A DNA stretch of 64,000 bases, taken from the NCBI RefSeq assembly GCF_008629655.1, contig NZ_VWSG01000003.1, positions 224,366 through 288,365 of the forward strand. The letters are read 5' to 3'. The position numbers and the translations under genes were made by a program. This DNA comes from Paenimyroides baculatum. Lineage in GTDB: Bacteria > Bacteroidota > Bacteroidia > Flavobacteriales > Flavobacteriaceae. A model generated the notes under the pieces. It had not been told where the DNA came from. It saw only the letters and a list, made by a program, of their open reading frames with translations, and did not search any database. Below are positions 1-8,461 of this stretch, piece by piece (position 1 is the first letter of the stretch; each line of letters begins with the position of its first letter).

Positions 1-1410
1 AGAAATTTATTATATAGAAATATTCGCCAGACCGAAGAAGACGATTTTAAAGAAAGTGTAGAGTACAACACCGATTTTACTTATAAATTCAACGAAAGCG
101 GACATCAGTTATTTGTTTCGGGAAGTATCAACAAAAACAGAGATATAGAAGATTCTAACATCACAACAACCAATCAGGCAAATACTGTTTTGGCGCAGGA
201 TGTTACAAAAGCAACCGAAAACGAATTACGCCACATTGCACGTGTAGATTACGTTTTACCGTTTAACGAAAACAGTCAGTTTGAAGCAGGTTATTTAGGA
301 AACTTCAACGATTTAAATACCAAATTCAACATAAATACTTTAAACAGCGACGGCGTTTTAGAACCGAACGATTTGTTTAGAAACGATTTACAGTACAAAG
401 AACAAGTTCACGCTTTTTACACACAGTTTGGTGATAAAATGAACAAATTCAGCTATATGTTGGGCTTACGTTGGGAATACACCGAAATTGATGTAAACCA
501 AATCACTACAATGGATTTCAATAAGAAAAAGTACAACAACTTTTTTCCAAGTGCCTTTGTAAATTATGAGTTTGCCGATGGTGAAAATGTTACTGCAAGT
601 TATAGCAGACGTGTGCGCAGACCAAGAGGTCGTATGTTGAATCCAATTTCAAATTATTCAAGTTCGATCAATTTCTTCATGGGTAACCCAGATTTGGATC
701 CATCGTTCACAAACGCAATCGATTTAGGTTATATGAAACGCATGGGACGTCTTACATTGAATACCTCTGTATATTTTAACCATACTACCGATGCTACACA
801 ATTTGTGCGTAGAGTTGACGGTGTAAACGAAGAAGGAATTCCGATATCGATCAGCAGTCCTATAAATTTAGCTACCGAATACCGTTATGGTTTAGAATTG
901 AATGCAAATTACAGTCCGTTGCGTTGGTGGCGTTTAAACGCAAATGCCAACTTGTTTCAGGTTTCAACACGCGGCGATTATTCGTATGTTGATTTTGAAG
1001 GAATTAAGCAAACACAGAATTTCGATAACGATGCTTTTACATGGACCGCAAGACTTAATTCGAACATAACTTTACCGGCAAAAATAAACTGGCAGACCAA
1101 CTTTATGTACACCGGCGCACAGAAAAACGCACAGGGTAAAAGTTTGGGAAATGCTTCGGTTAACATGGCGTTAAGTAAAGATGTATTAAAAGATAAAGCT
1201 ACAATTGCTTTAAACGTTCAGGATTTATTCAATTCAAGAAAGCGTATGAACGAAATTCAGTTAGCGCAGGCTTTTTCTTATTCTGAAATGCAGTGGAGAG
1301 AACGTACCATAAACCTGTCGTTTACCTATCGTTTCAATCAAACCAAAACAGACCGACAAAAAGATCAAAGAAAACAATCGTCATCTGAAGATATGGATGA
1401 TATGATGTAA
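1..1410 (+). CDS. TonB-dependent receptor-like outer membrane beta-barrel protein (5' truncated by window)
   Basis: The frame is open from base 1, so the gene starts upstream; 469 residues are visible. The visible part is a run of amphipathic beta-strands with alternating aromatic residues and the stretch GNPDLDPSFTNAIDLGY, which is typical of the barrel of Bacteroidota TonB-dependent receptor-like proteins (outer-membrane beta-barrel family, as in OMP_b-brl_3). The last strand (NLSFTYRFNQ) is followed by an unusual charged tail of about 25 residues ending in DDMM. A barrel in the outer membrane is likely; the ligand cannot be told from this part. The plug domain, if any, lies outside the window. 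A good terminator follows at 1431. Confidence 0.8.
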   Translation, partial: RNLLYRNIRQTEEDDFKESVEYNTDFTYKFNESGHQLFVSGSINKNRDIEDSNITTTNQANTVLAQDVTKATENELRHIARVDYVLPFNENSQFEAGYLGNFNDLNTKFNINTLNSDGVLEPNDLFRNDLQYKEQVHAFYTQFGDKMNKFSYMLGLRWEYTEIDVNQITTMDFNKKKYNNFFPSAFVNYEFADGENVTASYSRRVRRPRGRMLNPISNYSSSINFFMGNPDLDPSFTNAIDLGYMKRMGRLTLNTSVYFNHTTDATQFVRRVDGVNEEGIPISISSPINLATEYRYGLELNANYSPLRWWRLNANANLFQVSTRGDYSYVDFEGIKQTQNFDNDAFTWTARLNSNITLPAKINWQTNFMYTGAQKNAQGKSLGNASVNMALSKDVLKDKATIALNVQDLFNSRKRMNEIQLAQAFSYSEMQWRERTINLSFTYRFNQTKTDRQKDQRKQSSSEDMDDMM

Positions 1411-1430
1411 ATTCTAACGAATATAAAAAG

Positions 1431-1460
1431 AGTCTGAAGGAAAAATCTTCAGACTTTTTT
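1431..1460 (+). terminator. Rho-independent terminator after the outer membrane barrel gene
   Basis: A perfect 9-bp stem, AGTCTGAAG at 1431-1439 and CTTCAGACT at 1447-1455, with a 7-base loop is followed by a T run. It lies 20 bases after the stop codon of the barrel gene. Confidence 0.85.
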
Positions 1461-1489
1461 ATTCAATCATTAAACTAAAACCCAACATT

Positions 1490-2416
1490 TTGAATTCAAC
1501 ATTAAAAGGAATATTGTTTGTAGCCTTGGGAGCCAGTAGTTACGGTATGCTGGCATCGTTTGTAAAAATGGCTTACAAACAAGGCTTTACAACTACCGAA
1601 GTTACCATATCGCAATACGTTTTTGCAATTATTTGTCTGCTTGCAATAAATTTCTTCATTAAAAATACACAAACCGCAACCAAGAAAAATATTTTTAAAT
1701 TGGTGTTAAGCGGAACATCAATGGGGTTTACAAGTGTTTTATATTACTTATGCGTAAAATACATCAACGCATCAATCGCGGTGGTTTTGTTAATGCAATC
1801 GGTTTGGATCGGAGTTTTAATTGAAGCTTTTATCAGTAAAAAAGTTCCATCGTTTGCAAAATTGGCAGCCGTTGGTTTTGTGTTGTTTGGAACCTTACTA
1901 GCAACAAATATTTTTAGTGATGTTATAGCGTACGATTTTAAAGGATTTTTGTTCGGGTTTCTTGCAGCCGTATCATTTTCAATAACCTTATATAGTACTA
2001 ACAGCGTTGCAAAAGATTTGAATGCCTATAAACGCAGTTTGTTTATGCTTTTTGGTGGTGGAATTATTGTGCTGATCTTTAGTTTACTTACTCAATTACT
2101 ACCAACTTACATGAACATGCACTTGATTGGCGAAGAATTTATTTCGGTAAAAACGTTCGATAGTTCCATTTTATATACCTGGGGAATTTTACTTTCGGTT
2201 TTTGGAACAGTCTTACCTCCTATCCTATTAAACAAAGGTTTTCCATTGACGGGCGTTGGTTTGGGTAGTATTGTTTCGGCAGTTGAACTTCCTGTTTCGG
2301 TAACATTTGCATTTATCTTTTTACAAGAACAGGTATTGTTTTCACAATGGATCGGAATTGTAATTATTCTCGCCGCCGTGTTATTAATCAATTGGAATTT
2401 AATCCGAAGAAAGTAA
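1490..2416 (+). CDS. EamA/DMT-family membrane transporter
   Basis: A 308-residue polytopic inner-membrane protein with about ten hydrophobic segments arranged as two repeated halves, the layout of the drug/metabolite transporter (EamA, RhaT-like) superfamily. The first helix holds GILFVALGASSYGML and the second half ends in a helix rich in Ile/Val/Leu followed by NLIRRK. EamA proteins export or import small metabolites; the substrate cannot be told from sequence. The start is TTG at 1490; the next in-frame ATG would cut into the first membrane helix, so TTG is preferred. It stands alone, with terminators before (1431) and after (2442). Confidence 0.85.
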   Translation: MNSTLKGILFVALGASSYGMLASFVKMAYKQGFTTTEVTISQYVFAIICLLAINFFIKNTQTATKKNIFKLVLSGTSMGFTSVLYYLCVKYINASIAVVLLMQSVWIGVLIEAFISKKVPSFAKLAAVGFVLFGTLLATNIFSDVIAYDFKGFLFGFLAAVSFSITLYSTNSVAKDLNAYKRSLFMLFGGGIIVLIFSLLTQLLPTYMNMHLIGEEFISVKTFDSSILYTWGILLSVFGTVLPPILLNKGFPLTGVGLGSIVSAVELPVSVTFAFIFLQEQVLFSQWIGIVIILAAVLLINWNLIRRK

Positions 2417-2441
2417 AAACCTACTTAAATAAATTAAACTA

Positions 2442-2475
2442 AAATCCATCAAAATAAAATTGATGGATTTTTTTA
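2442..2475 (+). terminator. Rho-independent terminator after the EamA gene
   Basis: Perfect stem AAATCCATCA (2442-2451) with TGATGGATTT (2461-2470), a 9-base AT-rich loop and a following T run. Confidence 0.85.
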
Positions 2476-2506
2476 TTGCATAAAAACTAAATTTTATTTA
2501 AATTTG
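2476..2506 (+). promoter_or_regulatory. Bacteroidota-type promoter of the DUF2089 operon
   Basis: A -7 element TAAATTTG at 2499-2506 fits the Bacteroidota consensus TAnnTTTG, and a TTG at 2476-2478 lies 20 bases upstream in the -33 position. The start codon of the first operon gene is 38 bases downstream. The promoter overlaps the tail of the preceding terminator. Confidence 0.7.
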
Positions 2507-2543
2507 AATTAACAAAATTAAACTGTATTTTAATTTTATTCAA

Positions 2544-2816
2544 ATGAAAGCAAAATTACCAACTCAGTGCCCAAGTTGCGAAACCTTATTAAGTGTATCG
2601 CAGTTAAGCTGTGAAACCTGTCAAACAGTTGTTCAGGGAAATTATCCATTGCCTGTGTTTTTAAAACTGTCGCCCAAAGAACAGGAATTTATCTTGCAGT
2701 TTTTCTTAACCAGCGGCAGCTTAAAAGAAATGGCATCACAATTGGGAATAAGCTACCCAACGGTTCGCAACCAGTTAGACGATATGATACAGCACATTAA
2801 AGACCTTAATATTTAA
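2544..2816 (+). CDS. DUF2089 family zinc-ribbon / helix-turn-helix protein
   Basis: A 90-residue soluble protein. Residues about 9-31 hold two CxxC pairs (CPSC and CETC), a zinc-ribbon; residues about 55-85 read as a helix-turn-helix (GSLKEMASQLGISYPTVRNQLDDM). This order matches the DUF2089 family, whose members are thought to be DNA-binding regulators. It is the first gene of a same-strand run reaching 5988 and lies 3 bases before a membrane protein gene, so it probably regulates this module. Family assignment is firm; the regulatory role is inference. Confidence 0.8.
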   Translation: MKAKLPTQCPSCETLLSVSQLSCETCQTVVQGNYPLPVFLKLSPKEQEFILQFFLTSGSLKEMASQLGISYPTVRNQLDDMIQHIKDLNI

Positions 2817-2819
2817 CTT

Positions 2820-3392
2820 ATGAAGAAACTATTAAACCCTATTGAATTTTATAATGATAGAAAATTACTAATTGTAAATCTGATTATTTTTGTGATTGGT
2901 TCAACACTTGCCGCATATTTCCGTGGGTGGTTTGATCATACCTTTCACCTTTCTTTTAGAACAGATATAAACTTTTACAAAACGTTTATTGAAAGTGGCG
3001 TTTGCGTATTATTACTCGGTATATTTATTTTCATCGCTGGAAAAATAATCAATAATAAAACTAGATTTATTGATGCTTTGAATTTAGCTTTTTACATTAG
3101 AATTCCGTTTTATTTATTTGCTTTAACTAACTATGACGGAAGATATAGTGATCTAAATTCTCCAATTGCAGAAGGAAACATTATGGTAGCACTTCCGTCT
3201 ACCAGTTTAGATTTCATTATTTTAATAATTACTTCCTTGTTAAGTTTAGCTATCCTTGTCTTTCAGTTTATTACAATTTATAAGGGATTTAAAACACTAT
3301 CAAACGCTAAAAAAATTACCGATTATTTAATTTTAGCAGCATTACTAATTGTTTCAATGATTGTTTCATCAATACTTCTTAAAAACCTTTAA
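2820..3392 (+). CDS. Yip1-like multi-pass membrane protein
   Basis: A 190-residue integral membrane protein with about five hydrophobic segments. The segment RFIDALNLAFYIRIPFYLF resembles the core of Yip1-domain proteins, which are small polytopic proteins of unknown exact role in bacteria. The gene follows DUF2089 with a 3-base gap and precedes a secreted hydrolase with a 2-base gap, so the three are surely cotranscribed. No catalytic motif is visible. Yip1 membership is a moderate call from pattern alone. Confidence 0.6.
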   Translation: MKKLLNPIEFYNDRKLLIVNLIIFVIGSTLAAYFRGWFDHTFHLSFRTDINFYKTFIESGVCVLLLGIFIFIAGKIINNKTRFIDALNLAFYIRIPFYLFALTNYDGRYSDLNSPIAEGNIMVALPSTSLDFIILIITSLLSLAILVFQFITIYKGFKTLSNAKKITDYLILAALLIVSMIVSSILLKNL

Positions 3393-3394
3393 TC

Positions 3395-4750
3395 ATGAAA
3401 AACTTTATTCTATTTTTTGCCCTATTGTTCAGTTTTTCTTCGTTTGCCCAAATCGAAGGAACTTGGAATGGAGCTATTGAAATTCCAAATCAGAAACTAC
3501 CTTTTGTGTTGCATATAACCAAAGAAAACGGTCAATACAAAGCAACATCAGACAGTCCTGATCAGGGTGTATACGGAATTGAATTACAGGAAATTCGTTT
3601 TGAAAACAACAAATTATATCTGAAAGATGCCCGTATGTACATGACGTACGAAGGCGACTTGACCAACGGTAACACAATAAACGGAACTTTTAAACAAGGT
3701 GGTCAATCGTTTAAACTGAATTTTACAAAAGGAGAATTTAAACGTAATCGTCCGCAAGAACCTCAACCGCCATTTAGCTACAAAACCGAAGATGTTACTT
3801 TTGAAAACAAAGAAGCAAAAATTAAGCTAGCCGGAACGTTGACTATGCCAAATGGTAAAGGCAAATTTCCTGCGGTAGTTTTAGTTACCGGAAGCGGTGC
3901 TCAAGACAGAAACGAAGAGATATTAGGTCATAAATCTTTTCTTGTTATCGCCGATCACCTTACTAAAAACGGTTATGCGGTTTTAAGATATGATGATCGT
4001 GGTGTAGCAGCATCCGAAGGTGATTTTGAGTCGGCTACAACTTATAATTTTGCGAATGATGCCAAAAGCGCGGTTGATTTTCTTAAAAACATAAAAGAGA
4101 TCGACAGTAAAAAAATCGGAATTTTAGGACACAGTGAAGGCGGAATGATTGCACAAATAATTGCTGCAGAAAGAAAAGATCTTCCTTTTATTATATCTTT
4201 AGCCGGACCAGGAATTTCAATCGACGAATTAATGCTTGTTCAGAAATACGAAATCGAAAAAGCAAGCGGATTATCAAATGAAGTTTTAGAAGCTAATCAA
4301 AAACTTTTTAGAAAAATCTACGAAATCATTAAGAAGAATCCATCAAACGATATCGCAAATAAAGAAATAAAATCATTCTTAAAGTCTGATCCAACTTATA
4401 AAGAATTATCTGATAAACAAATCAATGAATTGGCTTCGATAACAGAATCTAATTGGTTTGCAACCTTTATAAGATACAATCCAGAGAATAATTTAAAGAA
4501 AATTAATGCGAAGGCTTTGATCTTAAACGGTGAAAAAGATGTTCAGGTTACCGCAAAAGAAAACTTGGAAGGCTGGATAAAAGATTTGTCACACAACAAA
4601 AAAGCGACGATAAAATCGTATCCAAATTTAAATCACTTATTTCAATCGGCAAAAACCGGTATGCCAAACGAATATGGTGAAATTGAAACCACAATTGAAC
4701 CTTTTGTTTTAGAAGATATTACTAAATGGTTAAACGAAAATGTGAAGTAA
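3395..4750 (+). CDS. Secreted alpha/beta hydrolase with N-terminal beta domain
   Basis: A 451-residue protein with a signal peptide (hydrophobic residues 3-15, cleavage probably after SFAQ at 19). Residues about 20-130 form a beta-rich, lipocalin-like domain (GTWNGAIEIP, LPFVLHITKENG). Residues about 135-450 form an alpha/beta hydrolase with the oxyanion segment VTGSGAQDRNE, nucleophile elbow GHSEGG with Ser247, and a C-terminal His in YPNLNHLFQ. This two-domain layout is common in Bacteroidota periplasmic esterase/peptidase-like proteins (S9/acyl-hydrolase clan). Substrate is unknown. It is part of the 2544-5988 operon. Confidence 0.8.
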   Translation: MKNFILFFALLFSFSSFAQIEGTWNGAIEIPNQKLPFVLHITKENGQYKATSDSPDQGVYGIELQEIRFENNKLYLKDARMYMTYEGDLTNGNTINGTFKQGGQSFKLNFTKGEFKRNRPQEPQPPFSYKTEDVTFENKEAKIKLAGTLTMPNGKGKFPAVVLVTGSGAQDRNEEILGHKSFLVIADHLTKNGYAVLRYDDRGVAASEGDFESATTYNFANDAKSAVDFLKNIKEIDSKKIGILGHSEGGMIAQIIAAERKDLPFIISLAGPGISIDELMLVQKYEIEKASGLSNEVLEANQKLFRKIYEIIKKNPSNDIANKEIKSFLKSDPTYKELSDKQINELASITESNWFATFIRYNPENNLKKINAKALILNGEKDVQVTAKENLEGWIKDLSHNKKATIKSYPNLNHLFQSAKTGMPNEYGEIETTIEPFVLEDITKWLNENVK

Positions 4751-4751
4751 T

Positions 4752-5213
4752 ATGAAACCGCTATTCACAGAAAAACAACGTTTTAACCAATGGTGGTTGT
4801 GGTTGTTACTTGTAGCAAGCTCGGCAACACCAATCATTATTATGTATAAAGAATATACTAATGATACGGTATCATTAAATAATTTATGGGCATTAATTAT
4901 AATATTTTTGGTTGTTATACTGTTTGCAGTATTACGAATGAAGACAGTTGTTACCAAAGAAAACATACGACTGACACACTTTCCATTTGTAAGGAAAACC
5001 ATTAATTTGTCTGATATTGATACAATGAAAGTAATTAACTACGGTTTTGTTGGCGGTTGGGGAATACGTTTCTGGACATCGTACGGAACAGTTTACAATG
5101 TACGCGGAAACAAAGGTTTGTATATAAAACTTAAAAACGGTAAAACAATGGTTATTGGCACACAGCAACCGCAAGAATTAGAAAAAGTAGTAGCACAATT
5201 AAACATTAAATAA
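4752..5213 (+). CDS. Membrane protein with PH-like domain
   Basis: A 153-residue protein with two N-terminal membrane helices (about residues 15-32 and 43-62) followed by a beta-rich cytoplasmic domain beginning KTVVTKENIRLTHFP. The pattern of helices then a short beta-barrel resembles bacterial PH-domain (bPH) membrane proteins. Its start is 1 base after the hydrolase stop and its stop overlaps the next start by one base, so it is translationally coupled. Function is unknown. Confidence 0.6.
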   Translation: MKPLFTEKQRFNQWWLWLLLVASSATPIIIMYKEYTNDTVSLNNLWALIIIFLVVILFAVLRMKTVVTKENIRLTHFPFVRKTINLSDIDTMKVINYGFVGGWGIRFWTSYGTVYNVRGNKGLYIKLKNGKTMVIGTQQPQELEKVVAQLNIK

Positions 5214-5644
5214 TGTACGCAGGTTTTATAATCGCTTTTATTCTTTGTTTTTTTACAAGTCTTTTAAATGAAGAAAATGCCGGTAGCTTATTATCAGGCT
5301 ACAATACCATGAGCGATGAACGAAAAAAGAATGTAGATTTTAAAGGAATTGTAAAAATTCACAAAATCGTTTTTTACAGTATTTCCGCATATTTGGTTGT
5401 TATTAGTTTGATAAATTTATTTGTAGATAACTTAAAATTCATGTTCATTGCCATGACATTAGGATTAAGTTGGGGATTTATTCCGTTGTTCTTTTTAGGA
5501 TCAAATCACGACAAGAACGTTTATAAACCTTGGGAACTATGGTTTCAACGATTTATGTTTGCTTTTCTGTTCTTAGGCGGATTAATTGTTAGCTACTTTA
5601 TTTTTATTACACCTTTAAACGAATTAACATCTAATAACTTATGA
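5213..5644 (+). CDS. DUF3784 family membrane protein
   Basis: A 143-residue protein with about four membrane helices. The segment GSLLSGYNTMSDERKKNVDFKG after the first helix is the hallmark of DUF3784, a small membrane family often found beside SdpI-like proteins. The start ATG overlaps the previous stop (TAATG) and the stop overlaps the next ATG (ATGA), indicating coupling. Function is unknown; the pairing with the SdpI gene suggests an envelope-stress or immunity-like role, which is inference only. Confidence 0.75.
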   Translation: MYAGFIIAFILCFFTSLLNEENAGSLLSGYNTMSDERKKNVDFKGIVKIHKIVFYSISAYLVVISLINLFVDNLKFMFIAMTLGLSWGFIPLFFLGSNHDKNVYKPWELWFQRFMFAFLFLGGLIVSYFIFITPLNELTSNNL

Positions 5645-5988
5645 TAAATACTATTTTAGAATACTGTAACCAAATGCTGCTTTGTGTAGGCATTGTTTTT
5701 ATACTTGCCGGAGTAATTATGTATGTTTTTCCACCGAAGAAAATTAATGGTTTGTATGGATATCGAACACAAACATCAATGCAAAGTCAGCAAAAATGGG
5801 ATTTCGCTCAAACATACAGTGCCAAAATAATGATGCTAACAGGATTGATCTTTACATTGATCGCTCCCTCAAAAGGATTGTTTCAAACTAACGAAAGTGT
5901 CGATTTAGCAATAGGTATGTTTTGTATGATTATTGGTAGTATTTTAATGATTGTGGTGGTTGAAAAGGCTTTAAGAAAAATTGAATAA
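5641..5988 (+). CDS. SdpI family protein
   Basis: A 115-residue protein with three membrane helices. The cytoplasmic loop FPPKKINGLYGYRTQTSM, followed by QQKWDFAQTYSAK, is the conserved signature of the SdpI family, named for the Bacillus subtilis immunity protein against the SdpC toxin. This copy carries only the C-terminal SdpI helix set and no SdpR-type gene is adjacent. It overlaps DUF3784 by 4 bases (ATGA). It is the last gene of the module. Confidence 0.8.
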   Translation: MINTILEYCNQMLLCVGIVFILAGVIMYVFPPKKINGLYGYRTQTSMQSQQKWDFAQTYSAKIMMLTGLIFTLIAPSKGLFQTNESVDLAIGMFCMIIGSILMIVVVEKALRKIE

Positions 5989-6069
5989 GTGAATTCGTAA
6001 ACCGTTTGTCATTCCGTAGAAATCAAAAAGTAGCTTCTTATTCATTTATGAGATGCTTCTAACTATACA

Positions 6070-6110
6070 ACGAGAAGCTTCCTTTTTGGTAACGAGAAGC
6101 TTCTCGTTTT
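6070..6110. terminator. Palindromic hairpin between convergent genes, with a repeated half
   Basis: A perfect 18-base palindrome AACGAGAAGCTTCTCGTT (6091-6108) is followed by T bases on the plus strand; the minus strand has only a short T-rich stretch past it. Its first 12 bases ACGAGAAGCTTC also occur at 6070-6081. It sits between the SdpI gene and the 3' end of the radical SAM gene and may end both transcripts. Confidence 0.6.
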
Positions 6111-6113
6111 TAA

Positions 6114-8312
6114 TTAAACAATCAACAAACCAAAATCGCGCAATTGTTCGCCTTGTTTAGAGAAAATAAAAGGCTCAAAATCTTCGTTGGTTTGTGCTTC
6201 AAAACTTGTTTTCATCTGTTGAAAAGACAATGTTCCTTTTGGACTGATCTTTAAATCATTATAAAACTGTACAAACCACTCGCCTGCTTCTTTATCAACC
6301 TCAACCTGCAACAAATCGTTTTTAGAATGAACGCTGATACGAGCTTTTTCAAACGTTCTGCCTTTTTTAGATTTGGTAAAATGTTCCAACACAGGTTTTG
6401 TTCCCAACCAAACTACTTTTTGGTTTGATTTAAATGTAGGGAAAGCTTCATTTTCTAAAACCGATACAATATAATCGTGTGGAATTTTGGTACGTGGAAT
6501 TTTAAAATCGAACCATTCTTGCAGTTCAAAATCAAAACACAAACCGTGCATATAATTAAAGAGTGATTTTTTTAATCCGAACGAAAATTTATCATGCACC
6601 GCACCCGATTTTTCTTTATGAACCAAATCGTTGTTGGCAAACGTTCCAATTTCTTTTGATAGATTGATCACATCAAACGCTTCAGGTTCTAAACCAACCG
6701 GACTATGAGCCGTCATTGCAAACTGATGCCAAAAGCCCGATTGCATGATTCCAACCTCGAACATTTGTCGAACCATTTCCAGCGAATCAATTGTTTCTTG
6801 TGCTGTTTGTGTTGGGAAACCATACATTAAATAAGCATGAACCATGATTCCTGCTTCGGTAAAGTTTCTATTCACTCGAGCCACTTGTTCAACTGTAACA
6901 CCTTTATCAATCAATTGTAACAATCTATCTGATGCAACTTCCAATCCGCCCGAAACCGCAATACAGCCCGATGCTTTTAATAATCGACATAAATCTAACG
7001 TAAAACTTTTTTCGAAACGAATATTTGTCCACCAAGAAACCGAAAGTTTGCGTTTTATAATTTCCAACGCTACTTCGCGCATCAAAGCCGGTGGCGCTGC
7101 TTCATCTACAAAATGAAAACCGCTGTTGCCCGTTGTGGTAATTAATTGCTCCATTCGGTCAACAATTTCCTTGGCAGCAATGGGTTCGTAAATCTTTATA
7201 TAATCTAACGAAATATCGCAAAACGTACATTTTCCCCAATAACAACCGTGCGCCATCGTCAGTTTGTTCCAACGACCATCGCTCCATAAACGATGCATTG
7301 GGTTTACCACTTCGATCACCGAAATATATTGAGATAAATCGATATCGGTATAATCGGGACAACCAACCTGACTTTGTTTGTAATCGTGAATGATCGGATT
7401 GTTCATATACGTCACTTCGCCGTTTTGCAACAAAAAAGTACGCTTTAATTCGTTTGCAGAAATTTCTCCGTTTACAAAACGAATCAGCTGTTCGGTTGGA
7501 GCTTCACCATCGTCTAAATTAATAAAATCGAAGAACTGAAACACGCGAACATCAGACACTGAACGCAATTCAGTATTTGGAAAACCGCCGCCCATCACAA
7601 TTTTTATCTGCGGATAATTTTGTTTGATAAACTGCGTACAACGAAACGCACTGTACAAATTCCCCGGAAAAGGAACCGAAAAACCTACGATTTTAGGATT
7701 TGTTTTTTCTATTAAATTATGTAGACTTTTAAGGGTAATTTGATCGATATAAGTCGGTTCGCTGTGTAACTTTTCGTATAATTCATCAAACGAATTGGCA
7801 GATCTTCCCAAACGTTCGGCATAACGACTGAAACCAAAATTTTCATCGGTTGTTTCAATGATAAAATCCGATAAATCTTCTAAATACAACGTTGCAAAAT
7901 GCTTGGCTTTGTCTTGAAACCCCATGGATCCAAACGCCCAATCTAATTCATCTAACTGCGAAAAACGGCTTGCCTGCGGTAAAAAATCGTCTTGAACAAT
8001 GGCGTTTGCCAATGTTGGATTTTTTCCTTGAAGAAACGAAATTACCGAATCTACCGTATGAATATAATCATCTTTTAAAGCAAAAATACGTTGGGAATTT
8101 TCACCTAAAACCGGATTAGATCGATCTATAAAATCAAACAAATCAATTAATCCCTGTTTGGAAAACAACTTCAAAATAACCTCTATTCCCAAATCGGACT
8201 GATAGGAAGAAATGTTCTTTGTATTTAAAAATCCCTTTAGGTAAACCGTGCCCGGATAAGGCGTGTTCAGCTGCGTAAAAGGCGGTGTAACTAATAAAAT
8301 CTGTGTTTCCAA
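6114..8312 (-). CDS. B12-binding domain-containing radical SAM protein
   Basis: About 732 residues. The N-terminal part (ILLVTPPFTQLNTPYPG, later VGFSVPFPGNLYSAF and MGGGFPNTE) has the cobalamin-binding Rossmann-like fold, without a visible DxHxxG motif. The central part has the radical SAM cluster motif in GCYWGKCTFC, spaced C-x4-C-x2-C instead of the usual C-x3-C-x2-C. The C-terminal 200 residues are unassigned. The open frame extends to TTG 8339, but a promoter -7 box (8328-8336) lies inside that extension, and TTG 8312 gives a start right before ETQILLVTPP; I use 8312. The reaction is unknown. The gene stands alone. Confidence 0.85.
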   Translation of the reverse strand: METQILLVTPPFTQLNTPYPGTVYLKGFLNTKNISSYQSDLGIEVILKLFSKQGLIDLFDFIDRSNPVLGENSQRIFALKDDYIHTVDSVISFLQGKNPTLANAIVQDDFLPQASRFSQLDELDWAFGSMGFQDKAKHFATLYLEDLSDFIIETTDENFGFSRYAERLGRSANSFDELYEKLHSEPTYIDQITLKSLHNLIEKTNPKIVGFSVPFPGNLYSAFRCTQFIKQNYPQIKIVMGGGFPNTELRSVSDVRVFQFFDFINLDDGEAPTEQLIRFVNGEISANELKRTFLLQNGEVTYMNNPIIHDYKQSQVGCPDYTDIDLSQYISVIEVVNPMHRLWSDGRWNKLTMAHGCYWGKCTFCDISLDYIKIYEPIAAKEIVDRMEQLITTTGNSGFHFVDEAAPPALMREVALEIIKRKLSVSWWTNIRFEKSFTLDLCRLLKASGCIAVSGGLEVASDRLLQLIDKGVTVEQVARVNRNFTEAGIMVHAYLMYGFPTQTAQETIDSLEMVRQMFEVGIMQSGFWHQFAMTAHSPVGLEPEAFDVINLSKEIGTFANNDLVHKEKSGAVHDKFSFGLKKSLFNYMHGLCFDFELQEWFDFKIPRTKIPHDYIVSVLENEAFPTFKSNQKVVWLGTKPVLEHFTKSKKGRTFEKARISVHSKNDLLQVEVDKEAGEWFVQFYNDLKISPKGTLSFQQMKTSFEAQTNEDFEPFIFSKQGEQLRDFGLLIV

Positions 8313-8327
8313 ACAATGAAAATTTAG

Positions 8328-8336
8328 GCAAAAATA
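8328..8336 (-). promoter_or_regulatory. -7 promoter element of the radical SAM gene
   Basis: The minus strand reads TATTTTTGC, a perfect TAnnTTTGY element, 15 bases before the TTG chosen as start at 8312. It argues against the longer open frame that starts at 8339. Confidence 0.6.
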
Positions 8337-8438
8337 CAATTTAGTTGTCGGTTTTACGATAAGATTTTCGTTTAATGTAGCACACTAATTTTACCAATAA
8401 TTTATAGTTTATATGGTGCAACGGTTTTAGTATTTTAC

Positions 8439-8446
8439 TAAATTTG
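8439..8446 (+). promoter_or_regulatory. -7 promoter element of bshC
   Basis: TAAATTTG, a perfect match to TAnnTTTG, ends 15 bases before the bshC ATG. No clear -33 TTG is visible. Confidence 0.55.
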
Positions 8447-8461
8447 AAAAAAATCAGATAA

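Noticed and set aside
6844..7116. Plus-strand open frame inside the radical SAM gene
   Set aside because: It lies wholly antisense to conserved coding sequence that includes the cluster-binding cysteines region and has no features of its own.
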